This document shows, piece by piece, positions 1 to 6,160 of a stretch of DNA of 22,717 nt. The DNA is from a virus, in IMG/VR virus record IMGVR_UViG_3300033388_002788, positions 1-22,717 of that record. One strand, given 5' to 3'. How positions within the stretch are numbered: the first letter of the stretch is position 1; the number at the start of each line of letters is the position of its first letter. The position numbers were made by a program, and so were the translations under genes. A model generated the notes under the pieces. That model saw nothing but the letters and a program-made list of their open reading frames with translations. It made no database searches and was not told the origin of the DNA.

Positions 1-256
1 TGTTCTTGTGGTCTTTGCACAATCGCGTTGCCGAATCAAACTGGTCACATTCATAGAAGTACATACCCGGCCCTATTCCTTTCAATGCCGGTCTTCGTCT
101 TACCGCCTCCTTCCTACTTATCCTACGCCAGTGCTTCAAGATGTACATTCTACTAGGCACGTCACCCTTGATAGCTCTTAGCTGCTTCTTCGTCCAATTT
201 GCATATAAAGGGTCGCAGCAATCGCCGCACCGATTGCAAATATCCTTACCCTTCAT
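1..256 (-). CDS. CxxCxxCC cluster protein, 3' end off the window
   Basis: Open frame read from the ATG at 256 to the window edge (85 codons seen, no stop). Residues 7-14 read CNRCGDCC, the signature of the YkgJ-type zinc/iron-chelating CxxCxxCC family; a further Cys-rich patch (YECDQF near residue 68, LCKDH near 80) fits the usual second half of that family. Function is unknown in the family; metal binding is inferred from the cysteines. The start overlaps the end of the upstream 51-residue gene, which implies translational coupling. The ORF is truncated by the window, so total length cannot be judged. Confidence 0.75.
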   Translation of the reverse strand, partial: MKGKDICNRCGDCCDPLYANWTKKQLRAIKGDVPSRMYILKHWRRISRKEAVRRRPALKGIGPGMYFYECDQFDSATRLCKDHKN

Positions 257-401
257 TCGGGATCAACGGTGGTTCAAGATGATTCTTGATCTTCGTAGCC
301 AGCTCCTCATAATGCTCGAACTCATCTGGGTTACCCACCTTCACCGTCTTCGCCTCCACTAGCTTGAGGATCATCTCTAGCTCCTCGTTTGTGAATTCCA
401 T
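246..401 (-). CDS. 51-residue acidic phage protein of unknown function
   Basis: ATG at 401 preceded by GGAGG nine bases upstream; stop TAA at 246-248. The protein begins MEFTNEELEMILKLVEAKT and is rich in Glu and Leu, predicted mostly helical, with no Cys or membrane segment. It follows the Mu F-like head gene after a short gap and overlaps the next gene by 11 bases, so it is part of the head-gene operon. I do not recognise the family. A scaffold-like or regulatory role is possible but nothing in the sequence shows it. Confidence 0.7.
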   Translation of the reverse strand: MEFTNEELEMILKLVEAKTVKVGNPDEFEHYEELATKIKNHLEPPLIPNEG

Positions 402-419
402 TCTATCATACCTCCCTAT

Positions 420-1328
420 TTAAGTTGGTTCTGCATTCTGAATCAGATTCATACTGCACCTACAACAAGGGTGTAAAGTTGGGGACATCACCCCCGCTGA
501 GAAGGGCTCATCCAATCGCACTCGCTCGCCATCCAGGTCAAGGCACTCATCACACGCATCCGCTGCCGCGCTCCACTCCTTTACGGACGTCGGCTTGTCG
601 AATAGCCCCTTGTCGCTAGCTTGATTCCAGCCCTCAAGCTTCCCATGGTTTTGCGCACTGATAAGCTCAGTCCTGGCAATGGTATCGGCACGATACTTCA
701 GAAGGTGGTTGTGATAGCGTAGAGCTCTTGACCGTGCGACATCGGGACGTATCCCGTCCTCAAGCATCTTGAAGTATCGGCGGTTGACGGCTGCGGACTG
801 CCTAGCGGTCAAGCCTATCTGTGGCCTTATCATGCGAGAGGCAAGATAGTGCTTGATATACGTTGTCTGTGGTTTGAGAATCCAACGCTGAGCATTGAAT
901 TCAGTCTGCATCGACTGGGCAACCGTCTTGCCTAAATCTGGGAAGAGATGCTTTGCGAAAGGCTTGCTGAAGCGTTGCTCTCTGCGGATGTGATCAAGGA
1001 AACTTTGCACCGCCGCCATTGAGCCGATCGCCACTACGGTTTCCAGCTCCTTATTAGAGACCGTGGCGGGCATCGCGGCAAGGGCTTCTTCGGAGTCTTC
1101 TCGAAGATCGGCTAGGGTTACCCTGTCCTCAGGCATTCGCTCCCTCATCTGAGGCCAAATCCTCAGTATCGAAGAGCCGTGGTCAACTCTCACCGCCATG
1201 ATCTCATCGCCAACGTGCCAGCTAGGATATTCCTCTCCCTCAACTATTATCCTCATCACACCACACCGAAGGTCCTCCTCCACAACGACAACCTCGGTCA
1301 ACGGTATCCTCAGTTCAAGGCGTCCCAT
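420..1328 (-). CDS. Phage head morphogenesis protein, Mu gpF-like
   Basis: 302 residues, ATG at 1328 with GGGAGG six bases upstream. The C-terminal third carries the Phage_Mu_F pattern: a DTIARTELISAQNHGK helix near residue 220, then KEWSA, an ACDECLDLDGERV segment and a closing HPCCRCSMNL. In the family this minor head protein sits near the portal and acts in capsid assembly. The paired Cys and His suggest metal binding, as in related members. The N-terminal ~100 residues are divergent. Directly downstream of the portal and a 64-residue gene, which is the expected place. Confidence 0.9.
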   Translation of the reverse strand: MGRLELRIPLTEVVVVEEDLRCGVMRIIVEGEEYPSWHVGDEIMAVRVDHGSSILRIWPQMRERMPEDRVTLADLREDSEEALAAMPATVSNKELETVVAIGSMAAVQSFLDHIRREQRFSKPFAKHLFPDLGKTVAQSMQTEFNAQRWILKPQTTYIKHYLASRMIRPQIGLTARQSAAVNRRYFKMLEDGIRPDVARSRALRYHNHLLKYRADTIARTELISAQNHGKLEGWNQASDKGLFDKPTSVKEWSAAADACDECLDLDGERVRLDEPFSAGVMSPTLHPCCRCSMNLIQNAEPT

Positions 1329-1342
1329 TGAAAACCTCCCTT

Positions 1343-1537
1343 TCAGACTATTTCGACTTTCAACCCCAGTGCCGCACCGATTCCTGTCTTTGTCATCGGC
1401 GGATCTGTCTCGTTCGCAAGCATGGCAAAGGCCCTACGACCGAGTCTCAATGTGTTGGGCCAAGTTCCTGTCTCGCGCCCCACTTGGGCCACGTACTGCC
1501 TTATATCCTCAATCGAATTCAAAGGCGGCATCAACAT
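1343..1537 (-). CDS. 64-residue protein with a module duplicated 19 kb away
   Basis: Start chosen at the ATG at 1537, seven bases after AGGAGGAG at the end of the portal gene. A longer upstream reading of the same frame would lie inside the portal gene and has no ribosome site. The C-terminal ~30 residues (FAMLANETDPPMTKTGIGAA and on to KVEIV) are nearly identical to the C-terminus of the protein at 20146-20448, and the DNA is also close to identical. The middle (TWPNTLRLGRRAF) resembles a short stretch common in phage capsid proteins, but the protein is far too small to be a capsid subunit. Function unknown. Confidence 0.75.
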   Translation of the reverse strand: MLMPPLNSIEDIRQYVAQVGRETGTWPNTLRLGRRAFAMLANETDPPMTKTGIGAALGLKVEIV

Positions 1538-1541
1538 CGCA

Positions 1542-2828
1542 TCACTCCTCCTCTTGCTCCTTGAACGGCAGTCCGCCCATGGCCCTGATCGCATCCTCCA
1601 GTTTCCTGTCCGGGAACAGCTCCGCACCGGTCCGCCCCAATGAATCCAGTAGCTTGCAGACATTTTCAATGTTTGGATCAGGAGGAAATTCGTAGGCGAG
1701 CTTAGGAAGATCGGGCCTCTTGATCGCGTTGAACGCGAACAGCTCAGGCACCGCCTGAGTATTGATCGTATCGCATATCATATTCAGGTAACCCAGTAGA
1801 GCTTTCTCAAAGAACGTACGACCCTCCCGCACCAGTGCGTAGGACCCTCTCTTTTCAGCCCCCAGGAAAATAAAATCAGCCAAAAGCGATGAAGCAATGG
1901 CATGATCGTATCGCATGATAACAGGATTCGTATCCATGATGGAGCCGGGCGAGGAAATCAACTCAACCTCATATTTCTTCGGGTTATCGGGATCACGTGG
2001 CATCACAAGCCCATCCTCGTCGCCTCTCCTCATCTTACGGACCAACTCTTTCCAGTTATCCAACTGCACCCTTGCCGCAGCAGAGTTATCCAAGAAGAGT
2101 TTTTCGGGAACGTAAATCACCGCCATACCAGCGAGATTACGCTCGAACCCAATGGCCTCGAATGACTGTAAGTGCTTCTTGTAATACCAAGGGTAGTACG
2201 CATTTCTGTAAATACTGCGGCCTTCAGGATTGCCTTTATGAGCTTGTGTTCTAAAGTGCAGACATCTATCAAGCGGGATTCGACGCTCTCGGTAGGTCGG
2301 AGGAGGGCTCTGCTTGAACCCAGTCACTATACCTGAATCCGAGTCAATCACCCAGCCAGTAATCGTATCCTGCGAGCGAACCGAAAAGTCCTTGAAACCC
2401 ACCGCCCCATCGTTGAAGCGCGATCGCTCCCAATCATTCTCAGCATCTGGACCGCGGCGATATTTGTATGATTTCTCCTCTATCGAGTAACCGAATTGCA
2501 AGAACGACAGAGCCTCGGAAACGATGTTGTACCACCCCGTGTCCATATCACCCTGCAGTAGACAGGAATCCAGAAACTTCGCGTCCTGGCGTTGCCCTCG
2601 ATCCTTTCCCGCCGGTTCGATAAAGAACCTAACCGCATGAACCATCTGCTGTATGGCGAAGTTGATCGCACCTACCGTGGGATCATTGTCCCCCATCTCC
2701 CGGTAAGCTTTCCGACCATTCGCCCCTTGTAGATCGCGCAACCATTCCTCGGAGAGCACGCCACCCCATATCTTGAGGCCGGTCGATCCTAGTGGTGCAA
2801 AGTACGGTTCCCTCTTCTCTTCGGCCAT
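1542..2828 (-). CDS. Phage portal protein, DUF935/Mu gp29-like
   Basis: 428 residues, ATG at 2828 preceded by GGAAGGAGAAG. The pattern is that of DUF935-type portals: an N-terminal WGGVLSEEWLRDL region, DNDPTVGAINFAI, an FGYSIEEKSYKYR strand pair near residue 115-125, LHFRTQAHKGNPEGRSIYR near 190-210, and a C-terminal helical part with FFEKALLGYLNMICDTIN. The portal forms the ring through which DNA enters the capsid and docks the terminase. It is followed without gap by the 64-residue gene and the Mu F-like head protein, the standard order. Confidence 0.9.
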   Translation of the reverse strand: MAEEKREPYFAPLGSTGLKIWGGVLSEEWLRDLQGANGRKAYREMGDNDPTVGAINFAIQQMVHAVRFFIEPAGKDRGQRQDAKFLDSCLLQGDMDTGWYNIVSEALSFLQFGYSIEEKSYKYRRGPDAENDWERSRFNDGAVGFKDFSVRSQDTITGWVIDSDSGIVTGFKQSPPPTYRERRIPLDRCLHFRTQAHKGNPEGRSIYRNAYYPWYYKKHLQSFEAIGFERNLAGMAVIYVPEKLFLDNSAAARVQLDNWKELVRKMRRGDEDGLVMPRDPDNPKKYEVELISSPGSIMDTNPVIMRYDHAIASSLLADFIFLGAEKRGSYALVREGRTFFEKALLGYLNMICDTINTQAVPELFAFNAIKRPDLPKLAYEFPPDPNIENVCKLLDSLGRTGAELFPDRKLEDAIRAMGGLPFKEQEEE

Positions 2829-3109
2829 CTTCTCCTTCCTGTCTCAGACTGAGCGGAGTAGGCGACTGGCCTAAGCTCCACGCTGGCTACTCCAGATAGC
2901 GACCTACTGGATCACCCGCACCGTTGCAGCATCGTTCTGGCATCATACCTTCACCGCCGTAGTGTCGCGTATGGCTCCAGCATAGCCAGTACTGCTACCT
3001 TGCTAAGGCATCCCACCACTTTGCGCAGCATCTAGCTGCGTCGTAGCCACCTTTCTCCACTCAATCAGTTTACAGCATCGCGACGTGTTTGCCAACCCCA
3101 TCTCTATGC
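2829..3109 (-). other. Gene-free, hairpin-rich interval upstream of the portal
   Basis: About 280 bases with stops in all minus-strand frames. It contains several good stem-loops: on the minus strand CGCAGC-5 nt-GCTGCG near 3033, a GGCT...AGCC hairpin near 2970, and GGAGTAG...CTACTCC spanning about 2854-2894. A 19-codon frame beginning MMPERCC lies near 2950 but has a weak ribosome site. The interval could be a structured 5' leader for the portal transcript, an unrecognised RNA, or decayed gene sequence. I see no sigma70 promoter good enough to report. Confidence 0.35.
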
Positions 3110-3352
3110 TCACCGCCTTTCGGCATCTGGGCTTTCTTTTGGGCCCGCGCTTGATGGTTTCCGCTGCGCCCTCATTGCCTCAGTCATCATCCCCGTTATC
3201 ATTTGGACAACCTCAGGTCTGGTGAAGCCGGCAGCCGTAAATTCCTCCATAAAGAGCGCCATCATAATGGCCCCTTCCCTGACTCCCTCCCTAGTTGACA
3301 TTCCACCTCGAAGCTTGTCCATGAAGCCGCTTGGCTTATCATGCTCATCCAT
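3110..3352 (-). CDS. 80-residue helical phage protein, unknown
   Basis: ATG at 3352 with GGAGGAACGAG immediately upstream. The sequence is Met-rich and helical (GAIMMALFMEEF; VVQMITGMMTEAM) with a basic, Pro-containing tail. The hydrophobic stretch is interrupted by charged residues, so an amphipathic helix is likelier than a membrane span. It lies between the two-span membrane protein and the portal, a region where phages often carry small lysis or head accessory genes. No family recognised. Confidence 0.65.
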   Translation of the reverse strand: MDEHDKPSGFMDKLRGGMSTREGVREGAIMMALFMEEFTAAGFTRPEVVQMITGMMTEAMRAQRKPSSAGPKESPDAERR

Positions 3353-3467
3353 CTCGTTCCTCCTTCTTTCCCTTTACGGGACGGGCAGCCAACAGACACT
3401 GCTAAGGACCCTTAACGACGTTCACTTGCCCGCCCCGCTATCCTCCCGATGAGGATCTTCATCATCT

Positions 3468-3659
3468 CTAACCGCCGCCAGCGGGCCCAAGCCACTGAAA
3501 GATAAGATAGAGTGTCCCGCCAACTGCCGCTACCCCGAGGGCAAATATCCACTCTCTCCAACTCCTCCCTTCGGAGCCTGTCACGAATAGCGCGAGACAA
3601 GCGCCGGTTATCACTCCGAGCCCAAAGAGCAGCCACAAACCGCCTACTGTCCACAACAT
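3468..3659 (-). CDS. 63-residue protein with two membrane segments (holin-like candidate)
   Basis: ATG at 3659 with GAGGAGGATTAC upstream. Two hydrophobic spans are visible: residues ~4-26 (LWTVGGLWLLFGLGVITGA) and ~38-58 (WIFALGVAAVGGTLYLIF), joined by a short polar loop with EGRSWRE, ending in a Gly-rich tail. Size and topology are those of a small class II holin, but many phage membrane proteins share them and no endolysin is in view. Another frame overlaps it on the same strand but has no ribosome site and lacks this hydrophobic pattern. Confidence 0.65.
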   Translation of the reverse strand: MLWTVGGLWLLFGLGVITGACLALFVTGSEGRSWREWIFALGVAAVGGTLYLIFQWLGPAGGG

Positions 3660-3669
3660 GTAATCCTCC

Positions 3670-3759
3670 TCAGATTAAACTCGCGTGTGATGCCGGATGC
3701 GCTGCCCCGGGTTGCTGCATACGCCAGTAGTTCGGATCTGGATCCTCTGCTCCTGGCAT
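3670..3759 (-). CDS. 29-residue microprotein
   Basis: ATG at 3759 sits behind AGGAGGTGATTGCT, an exact repeat of the leader of the next gene upstream. The peptide starts MPGAEDPDPNYWRMQQPG and ends HASLI; the stop is six bases before the ribosome site of the two-span membrane protein. The strong ribosome site, tight packing and Pro/Asp-rich composition support translation. Function unknown; too short for family assignment. Confidence 0.6.
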   Translation of the reverse strand: MPGAEDPDPNYWRMQQPGAAHPASHASLI

Positions 3760-3771
3760 AGCAATCACCTC

Positions 3772-3984
3772 CTAGGTATACACAAAACCGCGCCCTTCGC
3801 ATATATTACATGACGCATAATCATAGTACAGCCTCCCTCTGATCAGCATCCTCCCCATAAGCCTATCGATGCGGCGGTATCTCATTTCCTCTTTCATATC
3901 CATGCTTGTCTGTAAAATGTCAAACCTGTCCGGTTCCAACCCAGTCCCGTCACAATTCCGACATTTCATTTTACTCTTCGCCAT
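3772..3984 (-). CDS. DnaJ-like zinc-finger protein
   Basis: 70 residues, start at the ATG at 3984 behind GGGGAGGTGATTGCT. It carries two CxxCxGxG-type knuckles: CRNCDGTG near residue 8 and CNICEGRG near residue 60, separated by a charged helical stretch (MKEEMRYRRIDRLMGRM). This is the layout of half a DnaJ Cys-rich domain and probably binds one zinc ion. Small proteins of this kind are common in phages and have no agreed function. The stop codon overlaps the ribosome site of the following microprotein. Confidence 0.7.
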   Translation of the reverse strand: MAKSKMKCRNCDGTGLEPDRFDILQTSMDMKEEMRYRRIDRLMGRMLIRGRLYYDYASCNICEGRGFVYT

Positions 3985-3989
3985 AGCAA

Positions 3990-4070
3990 TCACCTCCCCT
4001 CATTCATCATCCTTCTGCGATAGTCCAAGACCATATCCTCGATTTCCACACTGTCATATCTCGCCCCCAT
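3990..4070 (-). CDS. 26-residue microprotein
   Basis: ATG at 4070, stop TGA at 3990-3992 inside the next gene's ribosome site. The peptide is MGARYDSVEIEDMVLDYRRR followed by MMNEGR, charged and helical. The ribosome site is weak (CGGTAGC), but the frame fills exactly the space between neighbours. Considered probable, not certain. Confidence 0.4.
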   Translation of the reverse strand: MGARYDSVEIEDMVLDYRRRMMNEGR

Positions 4071-4079
4071 GAATTCATG

Positions 4080-4352
4080 CTACCGAATACTGCTCCAATC
4101 TATGCTAAGCTGCCTTTCTTGTAGCCAAGGTGTATCCGGACTTACCTTCCACAGAAATCTCCGAAGGGCCTTCCATTCTTGGTCATCACGCCAAGCCTGG
4201 ATGTAATCCTTTAGCGTAGCAACGCCAACCAGTACTCTAACCTGCGCCTCTGATGTTCCAAATGGCAAAGCTTTCTCCGCAGTAGGGATGACCGTATGAT
4301 CCGTGATCATCCATCGCTTCTCTTTGTGATTGTAGCACACAGGGTATTTCAT
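4080..4352 (-). CDS. 90-residue phage protein, unknown
   Basis: Start set at the ATG at 4352 because GAGGAGGAACGAGAA precedes it; the frame stays open eight codons further upstream into the neighbouring gene's end. It begins MKYPVCYNHKEKRWMITDH and has a basic, aromatic-rich C-terminal half (DYIQAWRDDQEWKALRRFLW). No membrane segment and one Cys. No recognisable family. Confidence 0.65.
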   Translation of the reverse strand: MKYPVCYNHKEKRWMITDHTVIPTAEKALPFGTSEAQVRVLVGVATLKDYIQAWRDDQEWKALRRFLWKVSPDTPWLQERQLSIDWSSIR

Positions 4353-4365
4353 TTCTCGTTCCTCC

Positions 4366-4584
4366 TCATACAGCATAGTTTCTCTGCTCCTCTAGACTGA
4401 GTGCCTTGAACCGCTCCCAAGCATCATAGAACCCTTTGGGGATATTCAGGCGCGGCTCATGATCCTTGCGCCTTAGAGGGCAAGGACCGTGATAGGGATG
4501 AACCTCGAACAAGTATCCCTCGAACTCGTATTCAGGCTCAAAGCCACAGATGAAGCCTCCATCGTCCAAGCTATAGCATGGCAT
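4366..4584 (-). CDS. 72-residue phage protein with Cys and Pro, unknown
   Basis: ATG at 4584 behind AGGAGAAAGAGTA. The protein starts MPCYSLDDGGFICGFEPEYE, then HPYHGPCPLRRKDHEP, and ends in a helix (FKALSLEEQRNYAV). Three Cys and two His suggest a possible single metal site. Phages often encode short proteins of this composition; I do not recognise a named family. Confidence 0.65.
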   Translation of the reverse strand: MPCYSLDDGGFICGFEPEYEFEGYLFEVHPYHGPCPLRRKDHEPRLNIPKGFYDAWERFKALSLEEQRNYAV

Positions 4585-4667
4585 TACTCTTTCTCCTCAT
4601 GCATCATCGACCACTTGAATGCCTCCCAGTAACTGCGGCTGAAGACCAACCGCGCTACGTTGATCAA
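4584..4667 (-). CDS. 27-residue microprotein starting with TTG
   Basis: A frame that opens with TTG overlapping the TGA of the preceding gene (TTGA) and closes with TAA overlapping the next ATG. It encodes an amphipathic helix, INVARLVFSRSYWEAFKW, followed by an acidic tail. The perfect fit between neighbours supports translational coupling; no separate ribosome site is visible, so confidence is moderate. Confidence 0.4.
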   Translation of the reverse strand: MINVARLVFSRSYWEAFKWSMMHEEKE

Positions 4668-4882
4668 ACCGGGTGATCCTTTTCTGCCATCCTGGCAGCG
4701 GCACGCTCCATGTCATCTACGCTTTCTGTATACACAGTCGTGACCTGTCGCTCTTTCATAGACTCCGCATACAAGAGCCCCTCGGCAAACCCAAGGGCAA
4801 ACGATTCTGCTGTGGAGCTTACTTTCCCACTAATCCTGATGTGGTGCAAACTCTCTACTATCTCCGTTAGATCCATATTCAT
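4664..4882 (-). CDS. 72-residue helical protein, unknown
   Basis: Start placed at the ATG at 4882; TTG at 4891 is possible but poorer. It begins MNMDLTEIVESLHHIRI, continues with an Ala/Phe-rich helix (STAESFALGFAEGLLYAESM) and ends in a charged helix with MERAAARMAEKD. No Cys. A nucleic-acid-binding or adaptor role would be guesswork. It follows the NrdD-like gene by about 30 bases. Confidence 0.6.
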   Translation of the reverse strand: MNMDLTEIVESLHHIRISGKVSSTAESFALGFAEGLLYAESMKERQVTTVYTESVDDMERAAARMAEKDHPV

Positions 4883-4909
4883 CACCCACAATACCCTAGG
4901 ATAGCCCTC

Positions 4910-5131
4910 TTACTTCGAAGTGACAGCCACTCGTGTTTCTGTTTGCGATGGCTGATGCTCCACCTCATACGTCTTCCTATCATGAAACTCCGCCTGCTTG
5001 CCATCGTTCCATTGCTCCATCGGCCTCAAGTAGCCGACGATTCTGCTATACACCTCCGCCTTCTGCCTCTTGCTCTCAGGGATGATCCTTCCATCCTCAA
5101 GGATGAGGTTACCGTCCTTATCTTCCTTCAT
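4910..5131 (-). CDS. Stand-alone NrdD-type glycyl-radical C-terminal domain
   Basis: 73 residues. Residues ~27-56 read VYSRIVGYLRPMEQWNDGKQ and on through AEFHDRKTY, closely matching the C-terminal loop of anaerobic ribonucleotide reductase (NrdD family), where the Gly in R-x-x-G-Y carries the radical; here it is Gly33. The ~500-residue catalytic barrel and the zinc-site cysteines of NrdD are absent. The protein may be a spare radical domain, by analogy with GrcA, which replaces the damaged glycyl domain of pyruvate formate-lyase, or simply a family of short phage proteins that uses this fold. Start ATG at 5131 behind GAGAGGAG. It points to an anaerobic host. Confidence 0.75.
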   Translation of the reverse strand: MKEDKDGNLILEDGRIIPESKRQKAEVYSRIVGYLRPMEQWNDGKQAEFHDRKTYEVEHQPSQTETRVAVTSK

Positions 5132-5385
5132 TTACTACCATCTCCTCTCTGATTCCCATTGTTCGCTCCCCTTGCGGATCAAGTGCGATTCGCACGTAAA
5201 GCGTTTTGCCTGTCAATATTGAGGCGGCTGGCCGGACTCCCCAAACCGGCTCCTTTTCTTTTTACACCCTAGCAGGGGGTTGTAACTAGCCCTAGTGGCT
5301 ACCTGTTCGCGAAATGCACTTCGCTTTTCCGTTCTCTTTGACGCCTTACCCTGACGCTGCTACGTCACAGCCACCTCAACTTTTC
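5132..5385. other. Gene-free interval with GC-rich stem-loops
   Basis: No frame with a ribosome site. It holds a 5-bp/3-nt hairpin (GTGCG AAT CGCAC, minus strand, near 5190) and, read on the plus strand, GCCGG-10 nt-CCGGC at about 5231-5250 followed by a T-rich tract, which looks like an intrinsic terminator facing the plus strand although no plus-strand gene precedes it. A 13-mer, GGCGGCTGGCCGG at 5223-5235, recurs with one change at 5562-5574. Confidence 0.4.
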
Positions 5386-5541
5386 TCAGAACATACATCG
5401 GACCAGATCCCATACATTTTTCATACAAGACATCCCCGCATACGGTACCATCACCCGGATAGGCTTACCATAATTACAGCATGGGAGCATTACTATCTCC
5501 ATCTTTTCCTCCACCACGATCCCTCTTTCTCGTGTTGACAT
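5386..5541 (-). CDS. 51-residue Cys-containing protein, unknown
   Basis: ATG at 5541 behind AAAAAGGGGAAAT. It begins MSTRERGIVVEEKMEIVML and has CCNYGKPIRV, then MSCMKNVWDLVRCMF; the CC...C...C pattern around GKPIRV looks like a degenerate zinc ribbon. No length-matched family recognised. The ribosome site is part of a hairpin (see the separate entry), so translation may be regulated. Confidence 0.5.
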   Translation of the reverse strand: MSTRERGIVVEEKMEIVMLPCCNYGKPIRVMVPYAGMSCMKNVWDLVRCMF

Positions 5542-5545
5542 ATTT

Positions 5546-5563
5546 CCCCTTTTTGTTAAAAGG
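5546..5563 (-). promoter_or_regulatory. Hairpin covering the ribosome site of the 51-residue gene
   Basis: On the minus strand CCTTTT-AACA-AAAAGG forms a 6-bp stem whose 3' arm is the start of the AAGGGG ribosome site. All pairs are A-T apart from two G-C, so the hairpin is weak alone and would be sensitive to temperature or a bound factor. Inference only. Confidence 0.35.
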
Positions 5564-5691
5564 CCGCTGGCCGGTCTTCCACCGACCTGGGCACGAGTCC
5601 GACCCTCATATTATGGCTCATGTGTGCCTGCGTTGACTAGACGCTAACGGGGTGCGTGTTATGTGTCTGCCCCGCCCGCAGCCGCCTTTCA

Positions 5692-5778
5692 TCATATCCA
5701 TCCCCTCAGAGAGTACCATCCTAGAATGACCGCCGCCCCCATGATTATCCCGACTATCAGCCAGCGCCAGTCAATCAT
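5692..5778 (-). CDS. 28-residue single-span membrane microprotein
   Basis: ATG at 5778 overlaps the end of the upstream gene, with GGGAGAGCCG upstream. The peptide is MIDWRWLIVGIIMGAAVILG followed by WYSLRGWI: a Trp-flanked hydrophobic span of about 17 residues with a positive C-terminus. Small proteins like this occur in phage lysis and superinfection regions; role unknown here. Confidence 0.6.
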   Translation of the reverse strand: MIDWRWLIVGIIMGAAVILGWYSLRGWI

Positions 5779-5935
5779 CGGCTCTCCCCTCCCAGGCTTC
5801 GTCCAAGTCGCTCACTATCAATGCCGCATCACTGATATAACGCGAGGCACCAGCCAACATCACAACGGCCCCGCGTAGCGCATCAAGTTTGCGATTGATT
5901 GCGTTCTCGGTCTCCATCCGTTCATTGTGATTCAT
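5771..5935 (-). CDS. 54-residue helical protein, unknown
   Basis: Start chosen at the ATG at 5935 because GGAGGAAAAGTG precedes it, although the frame is open upstream to 5962. It begins MNHNERMETENAINRKLDAL and continues with RGAVVMLAGASRYISDAALI and an acidic tail. The N-terminal half is predicted coiled-coil or amphipathic; the middle is mildly hydrophobic. It could partner the membrane microprotein that follows it. Confidence 0.6.
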   Translation of the reverse strand: MNHNERMETENAINRKLDALRGAVVMLAGASRYISDAALIVSDLDEAWEGRADD

Positions 5936-5958
5936 CACTTTTCCTCCACCTGGCGCGA

Positions 5959-6159
5959 TCATCCCTTTGTACCCCGAATCAGCGATTCAACGTCGCTCGC
6001 TTTTACCCCTTCGTAGAAGTTTAACAATTCTCGAATGATCTCCTCATAGGTCTCGCCCTTCTTGCCCAAAGCCATTAGGCGATCCCGCGTCTCTGTATTG
6101 ATTCGTATAGTCGTCTGTTCGACATCCACTTTCTTAGATCCTTTTGCCTGCAACGTCAA
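5959..6159 (-). CDS. Ribbon-helix-helix-type DNA-binding protein
   Basis: 66 residues. The core TTIRINTETRDRLMALGKKG followed by ETYEEIIRELLNFYEG has the strand-helix-turn-helix pattern of ribbon-helix-helix proteins (DUF7557-like, antitoxin-type). TTG at 6159 is supported by AAGGAG four bases upstream. These proteins bind operators as dimers. No toxin gene is adjacent, so it is more likely a phage transcriptional regulator. It follows the Gp37/Gp68-like gene with a one-base gap. Confidence 0.75.
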   Translation of the reverse strand: MTLQAKGSKKVDVEQTTIRINTETRDRLMALGKKGETYEEIIRELLNFYEGVKASDVESLIRGTKG

Positions 6160-6160
6160 A

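Noticed and set aside
3412-3654. 80-codon minus frame overlapping the two-span membrane gene
   Set aside because: No ribosome site, Arg-rich shadow composition; the other frame has both GGAGG and membrane segments.
5620-5695. 25-codon frame starting MMKGGCGRGRHITR after the membrane microprotein
   Set aside because: Coupled start but very basic, odd composition and no clear ribosome site; not enough to call.
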